Shown here one piece after another: positions 1 to 11,190 of a stretch of DNA of 64,000 nucleotides (its first letter is position 1; every line of letters starts with the position of its first letter). The position numbers were made by a program, and so were the translations under genes. Below the pieces are notes generated by a model. It was not told where the DNA came from. It saw nothing but the letters and a program-made list of their open reading frames with translations, and searched no databases. Origin of the DNA: Paraspadella gotoi (Eukaryota; Chaetognatha); contig CM119265.1 of assembly GCA_051294375.1 (NCBI GenBank), positions 26,852,517-26,916,516 on the forward strand. The letters are read 5' to 3'.

Positions 1-590
1 AACGAAAAACTAATCTTTTTCTTTGAATAAATGAAAATAAGTGAACAACGTAATGTTCACCGATCGAGTATATTTAAGTGAGTGCGCCTTTCATTCAATT
101 TAAAAATGTTTATACAAGCGTTATTCCGTTTCAGGTACTTTAGTTTAGAAGTTGATAAACGAGAATGAGAGAGAGTCTTGCAGGTATCAGCTATGGTATT
201 ATCTTGTGGAAAAAGAAGGCATAGGTTAGCTTAGATAATTATTTTAAGGGTGGTACCATCACAGATATTGAAATCTCTGTCTACTTACTTAAATGGTACC
301 AATCTCATAAAATAAAATAAGGACATGAATGATGAATGATGGAATAAAATATTTAGTCAGGTCTTACTCCATCATGATCGATCTCTATCCTCGGACCTCC
401 TCATACTTTCGGCAACGCCCCCCCCTAATTTCGGGTCACATCGCTTTCCAGTTCCGGTTTGATCAGTCGCCACGCCCACTCATAATTTTTCCCGCAAAAA
501 AAAAACTTTTCTCGATCGACAAAGATCAATTTATTTTTAAGAAAGAAGCGAAGATCATGGCTTCCCTCTCTTTTATACGATTAACGCTTT
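1..590. other. Left flank, no gene recognised
   Basis: This stretch lies 3' of the last visible neuroligin exon in minus-strand sense. It should be intron or later exons, but neither strand shows a neuroligin transmembrane or cytoplasmic segment. It has no counterpart in the inverted copy at 8.6-18.8 kb, whose similarity stops at the matching microsatellite. Confidence 0.5.
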
Positions 591-593
591 TTG

Positions 594-709
<116 letters not shown>

Positions 710-869
710 CCCCAGGTGCGAGAGAGAGAAGATTAACCCTGATGAAAGGAATAGTCAACTTTATTTCATCACAATCACTTTCTGATAGGAATATCATAAA
801 AAAGTTTCGCAGAAAGTCAACATATTGATCTGGCATTCAGTCAGTCCGTCTGTCTGTTCATCTTCTCAC

Positions 870-966
870 CCCGTTTTGACAAAGTTTGACCAGTAGCGCA
901 TGATCTTCATGGAGAGTGACTGTTCACCGCGAGTGAAGTTTTGGGCGAAAATCCCCAGTGAATCAC
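870..966 (-). CDS. nlgn: Neuroligin exon 11 (end of esterase-like domain)
   Basis: Minus-strand exon bounded by an acceptor ending TTAG at 967-970 and a GTGAG donor just below 870. It reads GDSLGIFAQNFTRGEQSLSM and then a segment ending YWSNFVKTG. Neuroligins and cholinesterases have the equivalent stretch (FPxNFTxxExxLSxxVMxYWxNFAKTG) at the C-terminal end of the alpha/beta-hydrolase-like extracellular domain. This is the last exon recognised on the minus strand; the next (DPN..., then the transmembrane helix and cytoplasmic tail) should lie left of base 1. The same exon occurs inverted at 17.6-17.7 kb with a broken frame. Confidence 0.87.
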
Positions 967-1094
967 CTAAGGTAAAAAAAAATAAATGGACGATGAATAA
1001 ATAATTAATCTATTAATTATGATCATAATCATTATTTTGATCACCATCTTCATCATCATCATCCGCAGCAGCAACAGCAGCGGCCTGGACTCAC

Positions 1095-1221
1095 CGTGAT
1101 GCAGCAGCGGCGCCCCGAAGACGAAGGGAAGTTCCTCACCCGAGACGCCGCGAAAGTAAGTCGGGTGATCTCTTCCTTTTGAAGAATAAGCGAAGAGATA
1201 GAAGAAGGTGGAAGAGGAATC
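1095..1221 (-). CDS. nlgn: Neuroligin exon 10
   Basis: Minus-strand exon with acceptor GTCAACAG and donor GTGAGTCC. It begins DSSSTFFYLFAYSSKGRDHP and ends GVSGEELPFVFGAPLLHH. This matches the neuroligin stretch with the YFYxFxHQ strand and the HGEELPYVFGAPL motif. The cholinesterase catalytic-His region is usually HG(D/E)E; here it is SGEE, so the histidine is replaced by serine. That fits a non-enzymatic adhesion protein that binds neurexin-type partners at the cell surface, though a base error cannot be excluded. The frame is intact in this copy; the inverted copy at 17,359-17,481 has indels. Confidence 0.9.
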
Positions 1222-1689
1222 CTGTTGACCGGGATGTGGAAAAAAGGACAGAGTCGAAACAAGAGGAGGTAAAAAAGGAGACATTGGAAAAGGAGGGATG
1301 TAGAAAATTTGGGGATTGTGGAAAAAGGGGAGATTTGGAAAAGGAGGGATGTGGAAAAGTAGAGTGTGGGAAAAGCGGAAAATGAAAAAAGAATGAGTAA
1401 AAAAATGGAAGAGTGGAAAAAGAGGGAAGTGGAAAAAAGATGGAAGTGGAAATAAGGTTAGTGGAAAGAGAGTGAGTAGAAAAAAGGAATAATGGAATAA
1501 GAGAAATGAAATGGGGGAATGGAAAAAGGAAAGTGTGTAAATTGTAGAGTCGAGAAAGGGGGAAGTGGAAATGGAGGAAGGAAAAATATAAAATTAAAAT
1601 GGGTGGCAACTGTTAACTTCATCATCGAACACAACCGGACGATCCGCTTGAAAAAAAATGATTCTCTCTTTTTCAGACGGGCGACCTAC

Positions 1690-1768
1690 TTGAAGGGCGT
1701 GAGCGTTGGCGGTTTGCAGCACGGGAGCGTTGACGAGCGCGTCGCCGTAGAGTTCCATGATGGAATCT
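1690..1768 (-). CDS. nlgn: Neuroligin exon 9
   Basis: Short minus-strand exon reading DSIMELYGDALVNAPVLQTA then NAHALQ, ending at a GTAGGT donor. It matches the neuroligin segment LxxxxGDAxFVAPxxxTAxxHS. The acceptor side is noisy: the inverted copy has CCCAG before AGATTCC, here CCACG, so the true acceptor is probably one base different. The first codon completes with the last two bases of exon 8 (...KAIR/DSIM). In gene sense a long (CT)n tract lies just upstream (1,792-1,882), forming an oversized polypyrimidine tract. Confidence 0.87.
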
Positions 1769-1790
1769 CGTGGGTGAGCGAAAAGGTAAG

Positions 1791-1886
<96 letters not shown>

Positions 1887-1977
1887 AGAGATACTTTGAG
1901 AATAAATGGAATTTCTTTTTTTTTCCTAGGATTCCGACTTCGAAATCCCGAAAAATTAATTTCCGAAAATTAATTAA
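1769..1977. repeat. (GA)n tract next to neuroligin exon 9
   Basis: About 90 bp of GA dinucleotides (1,792-1,882) with interruptions, then AT-rich intron sequence. In the gene's sense it is a (CT)n polypyrimidine run leading to the exon 9 acceptor. Confidence 0.9.
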
Positions 1978-1998
1978 AACGACGACGACGACGACGAA

Positions 1999-2033
<35 letters not shown>

Positions 2034-2034
2034 A
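1978..2034. repeat. (GAC)n trinucleotide tract
   Basis: About 18 GAC/ACG triplets with one or two interruptions. The reverse complement (CGT)n tract is at 16,551-16,605 in the inverted copy. Confidence 0.95.
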
Positions 2035-2119
2035 AAAATAAGTCATTTTCAATCGCGCCTCTTTTTTTTTCTTGAGAGAAGAAATACAGAAATCGGAGTT
2101 GAGAAGAAAATGTATCTTT

Positions 2120-2345
2120 TTGTCCTTTATTTTTCTTTCTTTTGTTCTTTCTGTCCTTTATTTTTCTTTCGTTCTTTCTTTCTGTCCTTTCCTTTTTCTT
2201 TTGTTCTTTCTGTCCTTTTTTTTCCTTTCTTTTGTTCTTTCTGTCCTTTTTTCTTTCTTTTGTTCTTTAAGTCCTTTTTTTTCTTTCTTTTGTTCTTTCT
2301 GTCCTTTTTTTCTTTCTTTTGTTCTTTCTGTACTTTATTTTCTTT
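2120..2345. repeat. Pyrimidine minisatellite, ~28-bp unit
   Basis: Seven or eight imperfect units built on CTTTCTTTTGTTCTTTCTGT plus a variable T run. The inverted counterpart is at 16,230-16,470. It lies in the neuroligin intron between exons 8 and 9. Confidence 0.9.
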
Positions 2346-2669
2346 GCTACTTTTGTCTTAGTTTTTATTTTTTTAAACTTTATTTTCATAAATCTTTCTA
2401 GTTTCCTGTGAATGGATACAGAGGCTGCTGTCAAAAGGAGTATAGGTCTATCTCGCTGTTTGTCTATCTCGCTGTTTGATGCAAATTAGATTTAAACCCG
2501 TTTTTATTTCATAATTTCTTTTTCTTTCTTTTCTCCATTAATTTTTTTGCTTTTTATTTTTCTTTTTATCACTTTTTTTATTTCTCTCCAGTTACTACTA
2601 AAAAGTATTTCCTTCTATTTTTCTTTTCTTTCCTCCACTTTCCTTATTTCGACCCCAACCCAATTTCAC

Positions 2670-2844
2670 CGAATGGCCTTGGGATCGTTGGGTGTCTCAA
2701 AGTTGCTGTAATGATGCTGCACGACGTCTAAGATTTTGCTGCGATGATAGTCGAAAAGATTTCGCACGAAAGTTCTGAGGATTCGAGATTTTTCTTCGGA
2801 CGAAATTCCCAGTTGGAGTTGTTCGGGTTTCATGAAGGCGTAGC
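2670..2844 (-). CDS. nlgn: Neuroligin exon 8
   Basis: Minus-strand exon that starts after an acceptor (CTTCAG) with GYAFMKPEQLQLGISSEEKS, continues RILRTFVRNLFDYHRSKIL and ends near NDPKAIR at a GTGAAA donor. Vertebrate neuroligins have the same arrangement here: an EDRxRLIRTYVRN helix, then YHxxEI and a short loop before the GDAxFVAP helix. The first codon is shared with exon 7 (..ASEG/YAF). The frame is intact in this arm; the inverted copy at 15,767-15,931 has several frameshifts. It belongs to the alpha-helical face next to the dimerisation helices in the family fold (family knowledge). Confidence 0.9.
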
Positions 2845-3299
2845 CTGAAGATAAGGGATATTAATCAAGCATTTAATTAATTAATTAATTAATTTGTGGA
2901 CTAGGATCTCCTGACCGCGTGATTAACCAGTTGGGTGACGATAATTTTCGAATTAACTCAAATAATTAACTTTATAATTCATCAATAATTATAGAAAAGT
3001 TTCCTCATAGTCATAGGGATTCGATCTCGAGATTTTGACTGGAGATGCAAAGGTCAAGAGATCCAGTCCACAAATTAATTTATCTATTTATTTATTTATT
3101 TATGAAGTCAAAGTCAAAATACAATTATTTATTTATGAAAAACTATGCAAAATAATATTAGGCGTTAGTTTGACGCGAATTATGCATATAAAAAACCAAG
3201 GTAATAACAACTTCTCCTGGTTCTTTTACCAATCAATAAATCAGAGCCACAATAATCGGCCAATCACGACTCTTCCTATATTTACTCGTTAATCAGTCA

Positions 3300-3850
3300 T
3301 TGTCATCAGGCGACGCCTGTCGTCAGCAAGCGAGGCGCCTGATCGCCGGCGGTAAGAGACGAGCGATTATTGGTAGGAGGGCGGCAGGCGGGAAGCGGGA
3401 ATTAACAGGCGTACGGCGGCGAGGGAAAGGCGAGTGAATTCAAGGGAGGAGGGAGAAGAGGCGGTCTCTAACAGGCGGTCGGTAACAGGCGGTTAGTAAC
3501 AGGCTGTCGGCAACATGCTTGAAAATCAGGCGGTTGGTAACAGGTGGTTGTCATCAGGCAGACGTCATCAGGCAGTCAACATCACGAGATCCGCATTAGG
3601 CAGTCTGCATCTGATGGTCAGAAATCAGGCGGTTGGCATCACTGGTTGGCATCTGGCTGTCAGCATTAGGCGGTTGGCATCAGGCGGTCAGCGAAGGGTG
3701 GTCGGCAAAAGGCACATAGGCTACAGGTGGTCGGTATTAGGCGGCCTGCAACAGGCGGTCCACAACAGGCAGTTGAATTGAGGCGGTCGACAACCAGCTA
3801 TGTCAACAGGCAATCGGCATCAGGCGATCGGCATCAGGCGTCCGTCGTTA
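3300..3850. repeat. CAGGCGGT-based minisatellite
   Basis: About 30 variable units (14-22 bp) built on CAGGCGGTCGGCAT and CAGGCGGTTGGTAA. The inverted equivalent runs 14,760-15,250. The reading frames across it are low-complexity and are not called genes. Confidence 0.88.
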
Positions 3851-3934
3851 AATGGAAGGCGAAATCATTAACGCGACTTGGATGTCTCGAGTTTGTTTAT
3901 CGGGAGAAGTTGATCGGGATTTAACGGCGACGGA

Positions 3935-4165
3935 GGGAAACGTTAGAGAGGGAGACGTGGAGAGGGAGACGATAGAGAGGGAAGATGATGGAGAGAGAGA
4001 CGATAGAAGAAGGAAGATGATAGAGAGGGAGAGCAATGGAGAGGGAGAATGATGGAGAGGGAGACGAACTGAGAGGAGATGATGGAGCGAGACGAAGGAG
4101 AGGGAGATGATGGAGAGGGAGAGAATAGAGAGGGAGACGATGGAGAGGGAAGACAATTGAGTGAG
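3935..4165. repeat. GAGAGGGAGACGATG minisatellite
   Basis: Purine-rich tandem units of about 15 bp (GGAGAGGGAGACGATG with variants). The inverted equivalent is 14,470-14,665. Confidence 0.88.
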
Positions 4166-4329
4166 CGGGGAAGATGTATAAGGACGAAGAATATAATATA
4201 AAAAATTGTGAACGTTGACCAGCCTTGTCCGCGTTTTTGCACTCTCCTCTCTCTCTCTCTCTCTCTCATCTCTCTCTCCTCGGTCTCTCTCTCTCTCTCA
4301 TCTCCGTCTCTCTCTCTCTCTCTCATCAC

Positions 4330-4484
4330 CTTCCACTAGCGACGAAGTCCAAACATGAGGTCGTACTTCCCAAAATGAGCGCCTTGTTTTTTCATTTCGC
4401 GCAAGAGATTTCTCGGGACGACGACGCTGTCCTCTACCGGAGCGAAAGGCGAGAGATACTTGGGCGCCACCGCGTCGCATTCCA
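4330..4484 (-). CDS. nlgn: Neuroligin exon 7
   Basis: Minus-strand exon after acceptor CCATTACAG, ending at a GTGATGAG donor. It reads VECDAVAPKYLSPFAPVEDS, then VVVPRNLLREMKKQ and a KYDLMFGL motif. This is the neuroligin segment xxFGPxxDGxVIPDDPxxLMxxGxFxxYDLMLGV, i.e. the loop and strand after the pseudo-active-site region. The frame is shifted near the 3' end here; the inverted copy keeps MFGLVASEG intact at the same place, so the two copies complement each other. In gene sense a GA-rich run begins directly after the donor. Confidence 0.88.
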
Positions 4485-5353
4485 CTGTAATGGAGGACAA
4501 AAGAACAACGCCTTAGAAAGAAGCGAACTACGGAGAAATACAGAGAGGTCCGGCTCTAATGGGACTAACTCCAAGCGCTTACAGCATATCAACGGTTTAT
4601 GATAGAAGAAAAAAGAGAATATATTTAGAAACGAGGCTCATTTTTCTTTTGATCGAGACTAAAAAAGTCTGAAAAAACCTAACGGCAACCCCTGATGTTT
4701 TTTTCGCGCCGTTCCTTTACAAAAAATTGAAACATTTGGCCGCCCAGTTTATCTGAATGCAATTCTCGTGATTGATGAAAATGTAGGATAGAGAAGCAAG
4801 ATGTCCCACGTATCCCTTCAAGAACTGTCGACCTTCTGACAACAACAATAATGATAGGAATGACAGCATTCCTTACGGTCGCGGTTGTTTAAGCATATAC
4901 CGTCTTAGTTGGACTCTAGAAGGTCATGGTTGCCGAAGTGAAATTTTTTTAATAGATCAGGTAGACATTACAATTTTTTATATGTGTACCAATTTTCATA
5001 CCATTTTTCTTTTTTTTACTGGTTCAGACGATTTTTTCAATTCAGTCCCAAAAGGGCTGGACCTCCCTGTATAAAGGATACAGTGTTTAGTTGTTTATAG
5101 CCTTTCTTTTAAATTTTCTTCATGCATATTTTTAGCATTTAGTATCCAACCGTCCGACTTCTCAATTACTCCCTTAACAAGCTTTCATCTCTATGTCTTA
5201 TTATAGACCAACTTTCAATTTTATACATACACTTCTTTTTCATTTTAAACTCAAAAACCAAGCAACTAAGTATCGCCTAAGACCTTTGCATTTTACAATC
5301 CACCGAACCAGCAGCTCGGGCCATCCTACTTTCCCCGAATAACAATGGCCTAC
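4485..5353. other. Neuroligin intron 6
   Basis: Unique AT-rich sequence between exons 6 and 7, repeated inverted at 13,286-14,150. No additional exon or RNA gene was recognised. Confidence 0.6.
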
Positions 5354-5521
5354 CAATCTGCTTGGCTGACTTTTCTCGCAAGCACTTGACGACGTCTTTG
5401 CTCTCGTAATCCGAACAGTTGAGCGACGCGGCGAATCGGCGCGCCTGACGAAGAGGAGAGCGAGAGACCGACCAGGGCGCCAGAGCGGAGCCCGATTGGA
5501 GGATCACGCGGTGGAACAATT
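5354..5521 (-). CDS. nlgn: Neuroligin exon 6
   Basis: Minus-strand exon with acceptor CATCCCAG and donor GTAGGC. It encodes ELFHRVILQSGSALAPWSVS, then RSPLRQARRFAASLNC and a CLREKSAKQI end. This is the most recognisable neuroligin/cholinesterase segment: LFxRxIxQSGxALxxWxxxxxP, followed by the conserved cysteine (..GC/..NC) and the DMVxCLRxK motif. Its first base completes a codon with exon 5. The inverted copy (13,115-13,285) carries the same motif but is frameshifted after SGSALA. Confidence 0.93.
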
Positions 5522-5548
5522 CTGGGATGGAAAGAGAGAGGGGTGAGA

Positions 5549-6504
<956 letters not shown>

Positions 6505-6851
6505 NNNNNNNNNNNNNNNNNNNNNNNNNNNNNNNNNNNNNNNNNNNNNNNNNNNNNNNNNNNNNNNNNNNNNNNNNNNNNNNNNNNNNNNNNNNNNNNN
6601 NNNNNNNNNNNNNNNNNNNNNNNNNNNNNNNNNNNNNNNNNNNNNNNNNNNNNNNNNNNNNNNNNNNNNNNNNNNNNNNNNNNNNNNNNNNNNNNNNNNN
6701 NNNNNNNNNNNNNNNNNNNNNNNNNNNNNNNNNNNNNNNNNNNNNNNNNNNNNNNNNNNNNNNNNNNNNNNNNNNNNNNNNNNNNNNNNNNNNNNNNNNN
6801 NNNNNNNNNNNNNNNNNNNNNNNNNNNNNNNNNNNNNNNNNNNNNNNNNNN
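6505..6851. other. Assembly gap, 347 N; hides neuroligin exon 5
   Basis: Run of N. The inverted arm is sequenced across the corresponding region (about 11,885-12,330) and there carries exon 5 (GFFSTMD...GGDPG), so this gap almost certainly conceals the minus-strand exon 5. Confidence 0.9.
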
Positions 6852-8200
6852 TCGAAAGTGGGCAAAGGGAAATATATGGGGATTAATTTATCACTTTTTA
6901 TCACGAGGAATAATATAATGAGGATTTTGTTTTTCTTCGTAAAGTAAATATATTTGTTTCGAATCTTGGTGTGAATGGGAGGAGCAAATTAAAACATAAT
7001 TGCAATTAAATATACTATTAAACATTCACATTTCGCGGATAGAATTTCGGAATTCCCGTTTCTCGTCTCAGTTATTCAATTTAAATTTCCTTCTCTGACT
7101 TTCTTCAACTCTTCACATCGTCATGTCTCCGTATTTTTCTTTCTGTCCCTTTTCCTTCTTGTCTAAAACCATTTTACTCTTTTTTGCCAAACTTTCTATC
7201 CTCTTTTCCCCATCTACTTTCTATCTTTTCCCCTCATCTTTTATTCTCTTACCATTTTACTCTTTTTTGCCAATCTTTCTATCCGCTATTCCCCATCTAC
7301 TTTCTATCATTTCCTTCTATTTTCTATCGTTTATTCTACCTCGGCTCTCTTCTCTGAAAACGCCCCAATTCTAACCATAACCCTAAACCCCTTTGCCGAA
7401 TCTCTAACCCGTCCTCTTTCCCTTTTCCACTTTTTCTCACTTTTCTCCCTTACCTCTCTAAAGTCTTGCCTTTCCTTCTCTCCCTCTTTCTCCTCTCTAT
7501 TCCCCAGCCTCTCTCAAAACCTCGCCCCCTCTTCTGGCGACGGGAAACGTTTAATCTCATTAACTTGTCGATAACTTCGCGTCGGACAAAAAGAAACAAA
7601 TATAACTTTTGTCTCCTGCCTNNNNNNNNNNNNNNNNNNNNNNNNNNNNNNNNNNNNNNNNNNNNNNNNNNNNNNNNNNNNNNNNGCGCTAACGACCCGC
7701 CCCTTCTCTCGTCTCTTCTACTCGCGTCTCTCTCTCTGTCTGTGTGTAGATGAGTTAACCTCCTCTCTCTCTCTTCTACTCTCTCTCTCTCTCTCTCATC
7801 GTCCTCTCTCACCTCTCTCTCACAGGCTCAAAGGCCAAGGCAGGACAAAAGTTATATTTTGGGGTTTCTTTTGTGCCGACGCGACGTTAATCGACAAGTT
7901 AATGAGGATGTTAGGGCAATAAAAATAAGCGGGAATTAAGAAAACAATAATCGGGTTTGAATTTGCTAACATTTCAAGATTTACATGCGACAAAAGAAAG
8001 ATAAGGAGAAGGAGGAGGAAGAGGAGAAGGAAGAAGAGGAAAGAAGTGAGAGAAAAGAAAGAAGAAAAAGAATATTTTGTTTATAAAGAGGAGGAGGAGG
8101 AGGAGGAGGAGGAGGAGGAAGAGCAATCGATTGTCATCAGGGCAAAGATCTTTAATCTTCATCATTCATTCGGGTTTTTGCTCTCTCTCAGTCTCTCTTT

Positions 8201-8244
<44 letters not shown>

Positions 8245-8545
8245 TTCTCTCTTTCTCTTATTGTCTCTCTCTCTCTCCCTCTCTGTCTCTCTCTCTCGCT
8301 CTCTCTCTCCCTCCCTCCCTGTCTCTCTCTCTCTCTTTCTCTTTGGGGCACTATAATCAAACAAATCAACCAAATACTTCATTGCTCTCTCTCTCTCTCT
8401 ACCTCCCTCCGTCTCTCTCTCTCTCTTTCTCTTTGGGGCACTATACTCAAACAAATCAACCAAATACTTCATTGCTTTCTCAACTTGCTATTCCTCCAAT
8501 CCAGCGACGAAACCCAATCACTTACCAAAAGGTCCCAGTCTGTAG
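6852..8545. other. Neuroligin intron 4 distal part, pyrimidine-rich
   Basis: Pyrimidine-rich intron: TTTCTATC-type repeats (7,120-7,350), AACCCTAA-like words (7,375-7,410), a 64-N gap (7,622-7,685), GAG triplets (8,088-8,120), and long CT tracts holding two GGGGCACTATA..CAAACAAATC units (8,345-8,390 and 8,435-8,475). It ends in one unit of the 42-bp splice-donor minisatellite (8,511-8,545). No coding exon was recognised; the Ser/Leu-rich frames reflect CT repeats. Confidence 0.6.
7622..7685. other. Assembly gap, 64 N
   Basis: Run of N in intron 4. The inverted copy and the 20-21 kb copy are continuous across the matching place. Confidence 0.99.
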
Positions 8546-8570
8546 NNNNNNNNNNNNNNNNNNNNNNNNN
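8546..8570. other. 25-N scaffold gap joining the inverted copies
   Basis: Exactly 25 N, as at four other joins. Left of it the neuroligin copy is on the minus strand, right of it on the plus strand. Confidence 0.99.
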
Positions 8571-8922
8571 CCCTCCCCTACATCTTCCCCTCTCTCTCCC
8601 CCCTCTCCTTCCCCTCTCTCTCTCTCCCCTCTCTCTCGCCACTCCTCTCCCCCCTCTCCCTCCATCTCTCCTTCCCCTCTCTCTCTCTCTCCCCCTCTCA
8701 TTCCCCTTCTCCTCCCTCTCTTCTCCCCTCTTTCTCCCCCGCTCTCCTTCCTCATCTCTCTCCCTCCTCTCTCTCTTCGCTACTCTCCTCCCCCTCTCCC
8801 TTTCCTTCCTCTCGTCCCCCTCCCTCCCCTCTCTCTCCCCTCTCTCTCTCTCTCCCCCCCTCCTACTCTCATCTCCCTCCCTCCCCCTCATCCCCCTCTT
8901 CCCTCCTCTCCTTCTTCGGCAG

Positions 8923-9078
8923 CAAAAACGCGATCCTTTCCTTCTATCCGGTCCTCGTGTTTTTTCCACGGGGAATCTGGGATTCCGGAACCGGAAATGC
9001 GTTCGACGGAAGCGTCTTGGCGAGTTACGCCGGAGATCAATCGTCGGTCACGCTCAACTTACAGACTGGGACCTTTTG
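8923..9078 (+). CDS. nlgn: Neuroligin exon 4, plus-strand copy
   Basis: Plus-strand exon preceded by a ~350-bp CT-rich tract and an acceptor ending GGCAG, and followed by donor GTAAGT. The legible part reads YPVLVFF, SGTGNAFDGSVLASYA and VTLN. It matches the neuroligin/cholinesterase core xPVMVYIHGExYxxGTGNxYDGSVLASYxxVIVVTLNYRLGxxGF. This copy is shifted over the HGESW and NYRLG motifs by single-base indels; comparing it with the minus-strand copy at 23.4 kb shows both motifs are present. The last bases of the exon plus the donor are the founding unit of the downstream minisatellite. Confidence 0.88.
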
Positions 9079-9868
9079 GTAAGTGATTGGGTTTCGTCAA
9101 CTACAGACTGGGACCTTTGGTAAGTGATGTGGTTTCGTCAACTACGACTGGGACCTTTTGGTAAGTGATTGGGTTTGTCAACTACAGACTGGCCTTTTGG
9201 TAAGTGATTGGTTTCGTCACTACAGACTGGGACTTTTTTGGTAAGTGATTGGGTTTCGTCAACTACAGAGACTGGGACGCTTTTGGTAAGTGACTGGTTT
9301 CATCATAGACAGACTGGGACCTTTTGAGTAAAGTGAATTGGGTTTTCGTCAACTACAGACTGGGACCTTTTGGTAAGTGATTGGTTTCGTCATACTACAG
9401 ACTGGGACTTTTGGTAAAGTGATTGGGTTTCGTCAACTACAGACGGGACCTTTTTGGTAAGTGAATTGAGTTACATCAAACTACAGACTGGGACCTTTTG
9501 GTAAGTGATTGGTTTTGTAACTACAGACTGGGACCTTTTGGTAAGCTGATTGGGTTTCGTCACTATACAGACTGGGAACCATTTTGGTAAGTGATTGGGT
9601 TTCGTCAACTACAGACTGGGACCTTTGGTAAGTGATTGGGTTTCGTCCAACTACAGACTGGGACCTTTTGGTAAGTGATTGAGTTACATCACTACAGACT
9701 GGGAACTTTTTGGTGGATTGGGTTTCGTCAACTACAGACTGGACCTTTTGGTAAGTGATTGGGTTCGTCAAATACAGACTAAGGAACCTTTGGTAAGTGA
9801 TTGGGGTTAAATCAACTACAGAACTGGGACCTTTTTGGTAAGTGATTGGGTTTCGTCACAGACTAGGA
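9055..9868 (+). repeat. Splice-donor minisatellite, ~42-bp unit, ~18 copies
   Basis: Tandem units made of the end of exon 4 (CTACAGACTGGGACCTTTTG, coding YRLGPF), then the 5' splice site GTAAGTGATTGG, then GTTTCGTCAA. The first unit is the real exon/intron boundary and the rest lie in the intron. Units vary by 1-3 indels, which may partly be read noise. Nearly all keep GGTAAGTGATTG. The 21.66-23.41 kb array is the same repeat in reverse complement, also directly downstream of exon 4 in gene sense. Confidence 0.95.
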
Positions 9869-10226
9869 TTGGAAGGAGGACACAATAGACACCGAAGTTG
9901 GTTCGCGAGGAAATAAGCAATTAAGAAAAAATGAAAAGTAATTGTGTGATTTGTTTGAGTAAAGTGGCCCCGAAAGAGAAGAGAGAGAGAGAGACGGAGC
10001 GGAGGTAGAAGAGAGAGAGAGAGCAAGTGAAGTATTTGGTCTGATTGTGTTTGATTATAGTGCCCAAAAGATGAAAGAGAGACGAGAGAGACAGGGAGGA
10101 GGGAGAGAGAGAGACGAGAGAGAGAGACAGAGAGGGAGAGAAAGAGAGACTATAAAGAAACAGAGAGAAAGAGAGAGAGAGAGGAGAAAGAGAGAGAGAG
10201 GGAGAGAGAGAAAGAGAGACTGAGAG

Positions 10227-10835
10227 TAGCGGTAGCCGACCAAATTCAAATTTTAAATGGGAACAAGCATTAAACTAATCATATTGGTATTATATTGTGT
10301 TAATATTTTTTACAAAAAATGTTTCCGAACCATGAGTAATTTGCTAATTAATATTATTATAAATTGCTATATAATGTCAAAAAGTTTTTTTGGATATTTA
10401 AGTTTTTTAAAATTGATTCTGAATAGAGCTTAAATAAAAAGTTAAGCAAATATAATACAACTTTTTAAAATTTGATGTTTTATTACTAAATTAGTAAAAA
10501 CTGCTAAAATCAATTGGATGTGATATGATGATGATTTTTTAAGGTTTTTCCTCATTTAAACCCACTTATTCATCAAAATATTGAAAAAAAGAATTATACT
10601 TTGTAGATAACTTTTCATAAGCTATTTGAATCCTGCTTTTAAAAATAAAAAATTCAAAAAAAATTTTTGATCATTTCCATATCTATAAAATAAATATTAA
10701 AAAATTATTACTAATGCTTCTTGCCATTTAGAAAATTTTGCTCCTTGAAAGTTTTCTCAGAAATGTATGAAAGTTTCATTTGGAAAGGTTCCCAAATCAA
10801 ACTTCTGACCCACCCCATTGACGAAGTTTGGCTCT
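10227..10835. mobile_element. ~609-bp hAT-like non-autonomous insertion
   Basis: AT-rich block present only in the plus-strand neuroligin copy; the left arm (8,170) and the 21.4-kb copy are continuous across the site. It is flanked by an exact 8-bp direct repeat, ACTGAGAG (10,219-10,226 and 10,836-10,843), although the site lies in GA-rich sequence. The left end begins TAGCGGTAGCCGACC, which resembles hAT termini; the right end in reverse complement (AGAGCCAAAC) matches only partly. There is no coding capacity. The core (10,440-10,560) resembles 53,640-53,790. Confidence 0.65.
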
Positions 10836-11128
10836 ACTGAGAGAGGGAAAAACCCGAATGAATGATGAAGATTAAAAAGATCTTTGCCCTGATGACAATC
10901 GTTGCTCTTCCCCCTCCTCCTCCTCATCCTCCTCCTCCTCCTCCTTTATAAACAAAATATTCTTTTCTTCTTTCTTTCTCTCACTCTTTCTCTTTTTTCT
11001 CCCTCTCCTCCTCCTTCTCCTTATCTTTCTTCTTTTGTCGCATGTAAATCTTGGAAATGTTTAGCAAATTCAAACCCGATTATTGTTTTCTTAATTCCCG
11101 CTTATTTTATTGCCCTAACACCCCCCCT

Positions 11129-11190
<62 letters not shown>

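Larger units (their letters stand above)
2845..4329. other. Neuroligin intron 7 with minisatellites
   Basis: Intron between exons 7 and 8 in minus-strand sense. It contains AT-rich ATTA repeats (2,870-3,130), the CAGGCGG minisatellite and a GAGAGGGAGA minisatellite listed separately. No further exon was recognised. Confidence 0.6.

Noticed and set aside
2110-2401. Phe/Leu/Ser-rich hydrophobic frame looking like a membrane protein
   Set aside because: It is generated by the CTTTCTTTTGTTC minisatellite; the same applies to the minus-strand frames at 16.15-16.51 kb and the TTTC tracts at 38.9-39.2 and 47.4-47.7 kb.
8046-9123. Open frames of ~350 codons rich in Ser/Leu/Pro
   Set aside because: They are translations of CT repeats and include an N gap. 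Only the last ~50 codons overlap a real exon (neuroligin exon 4).
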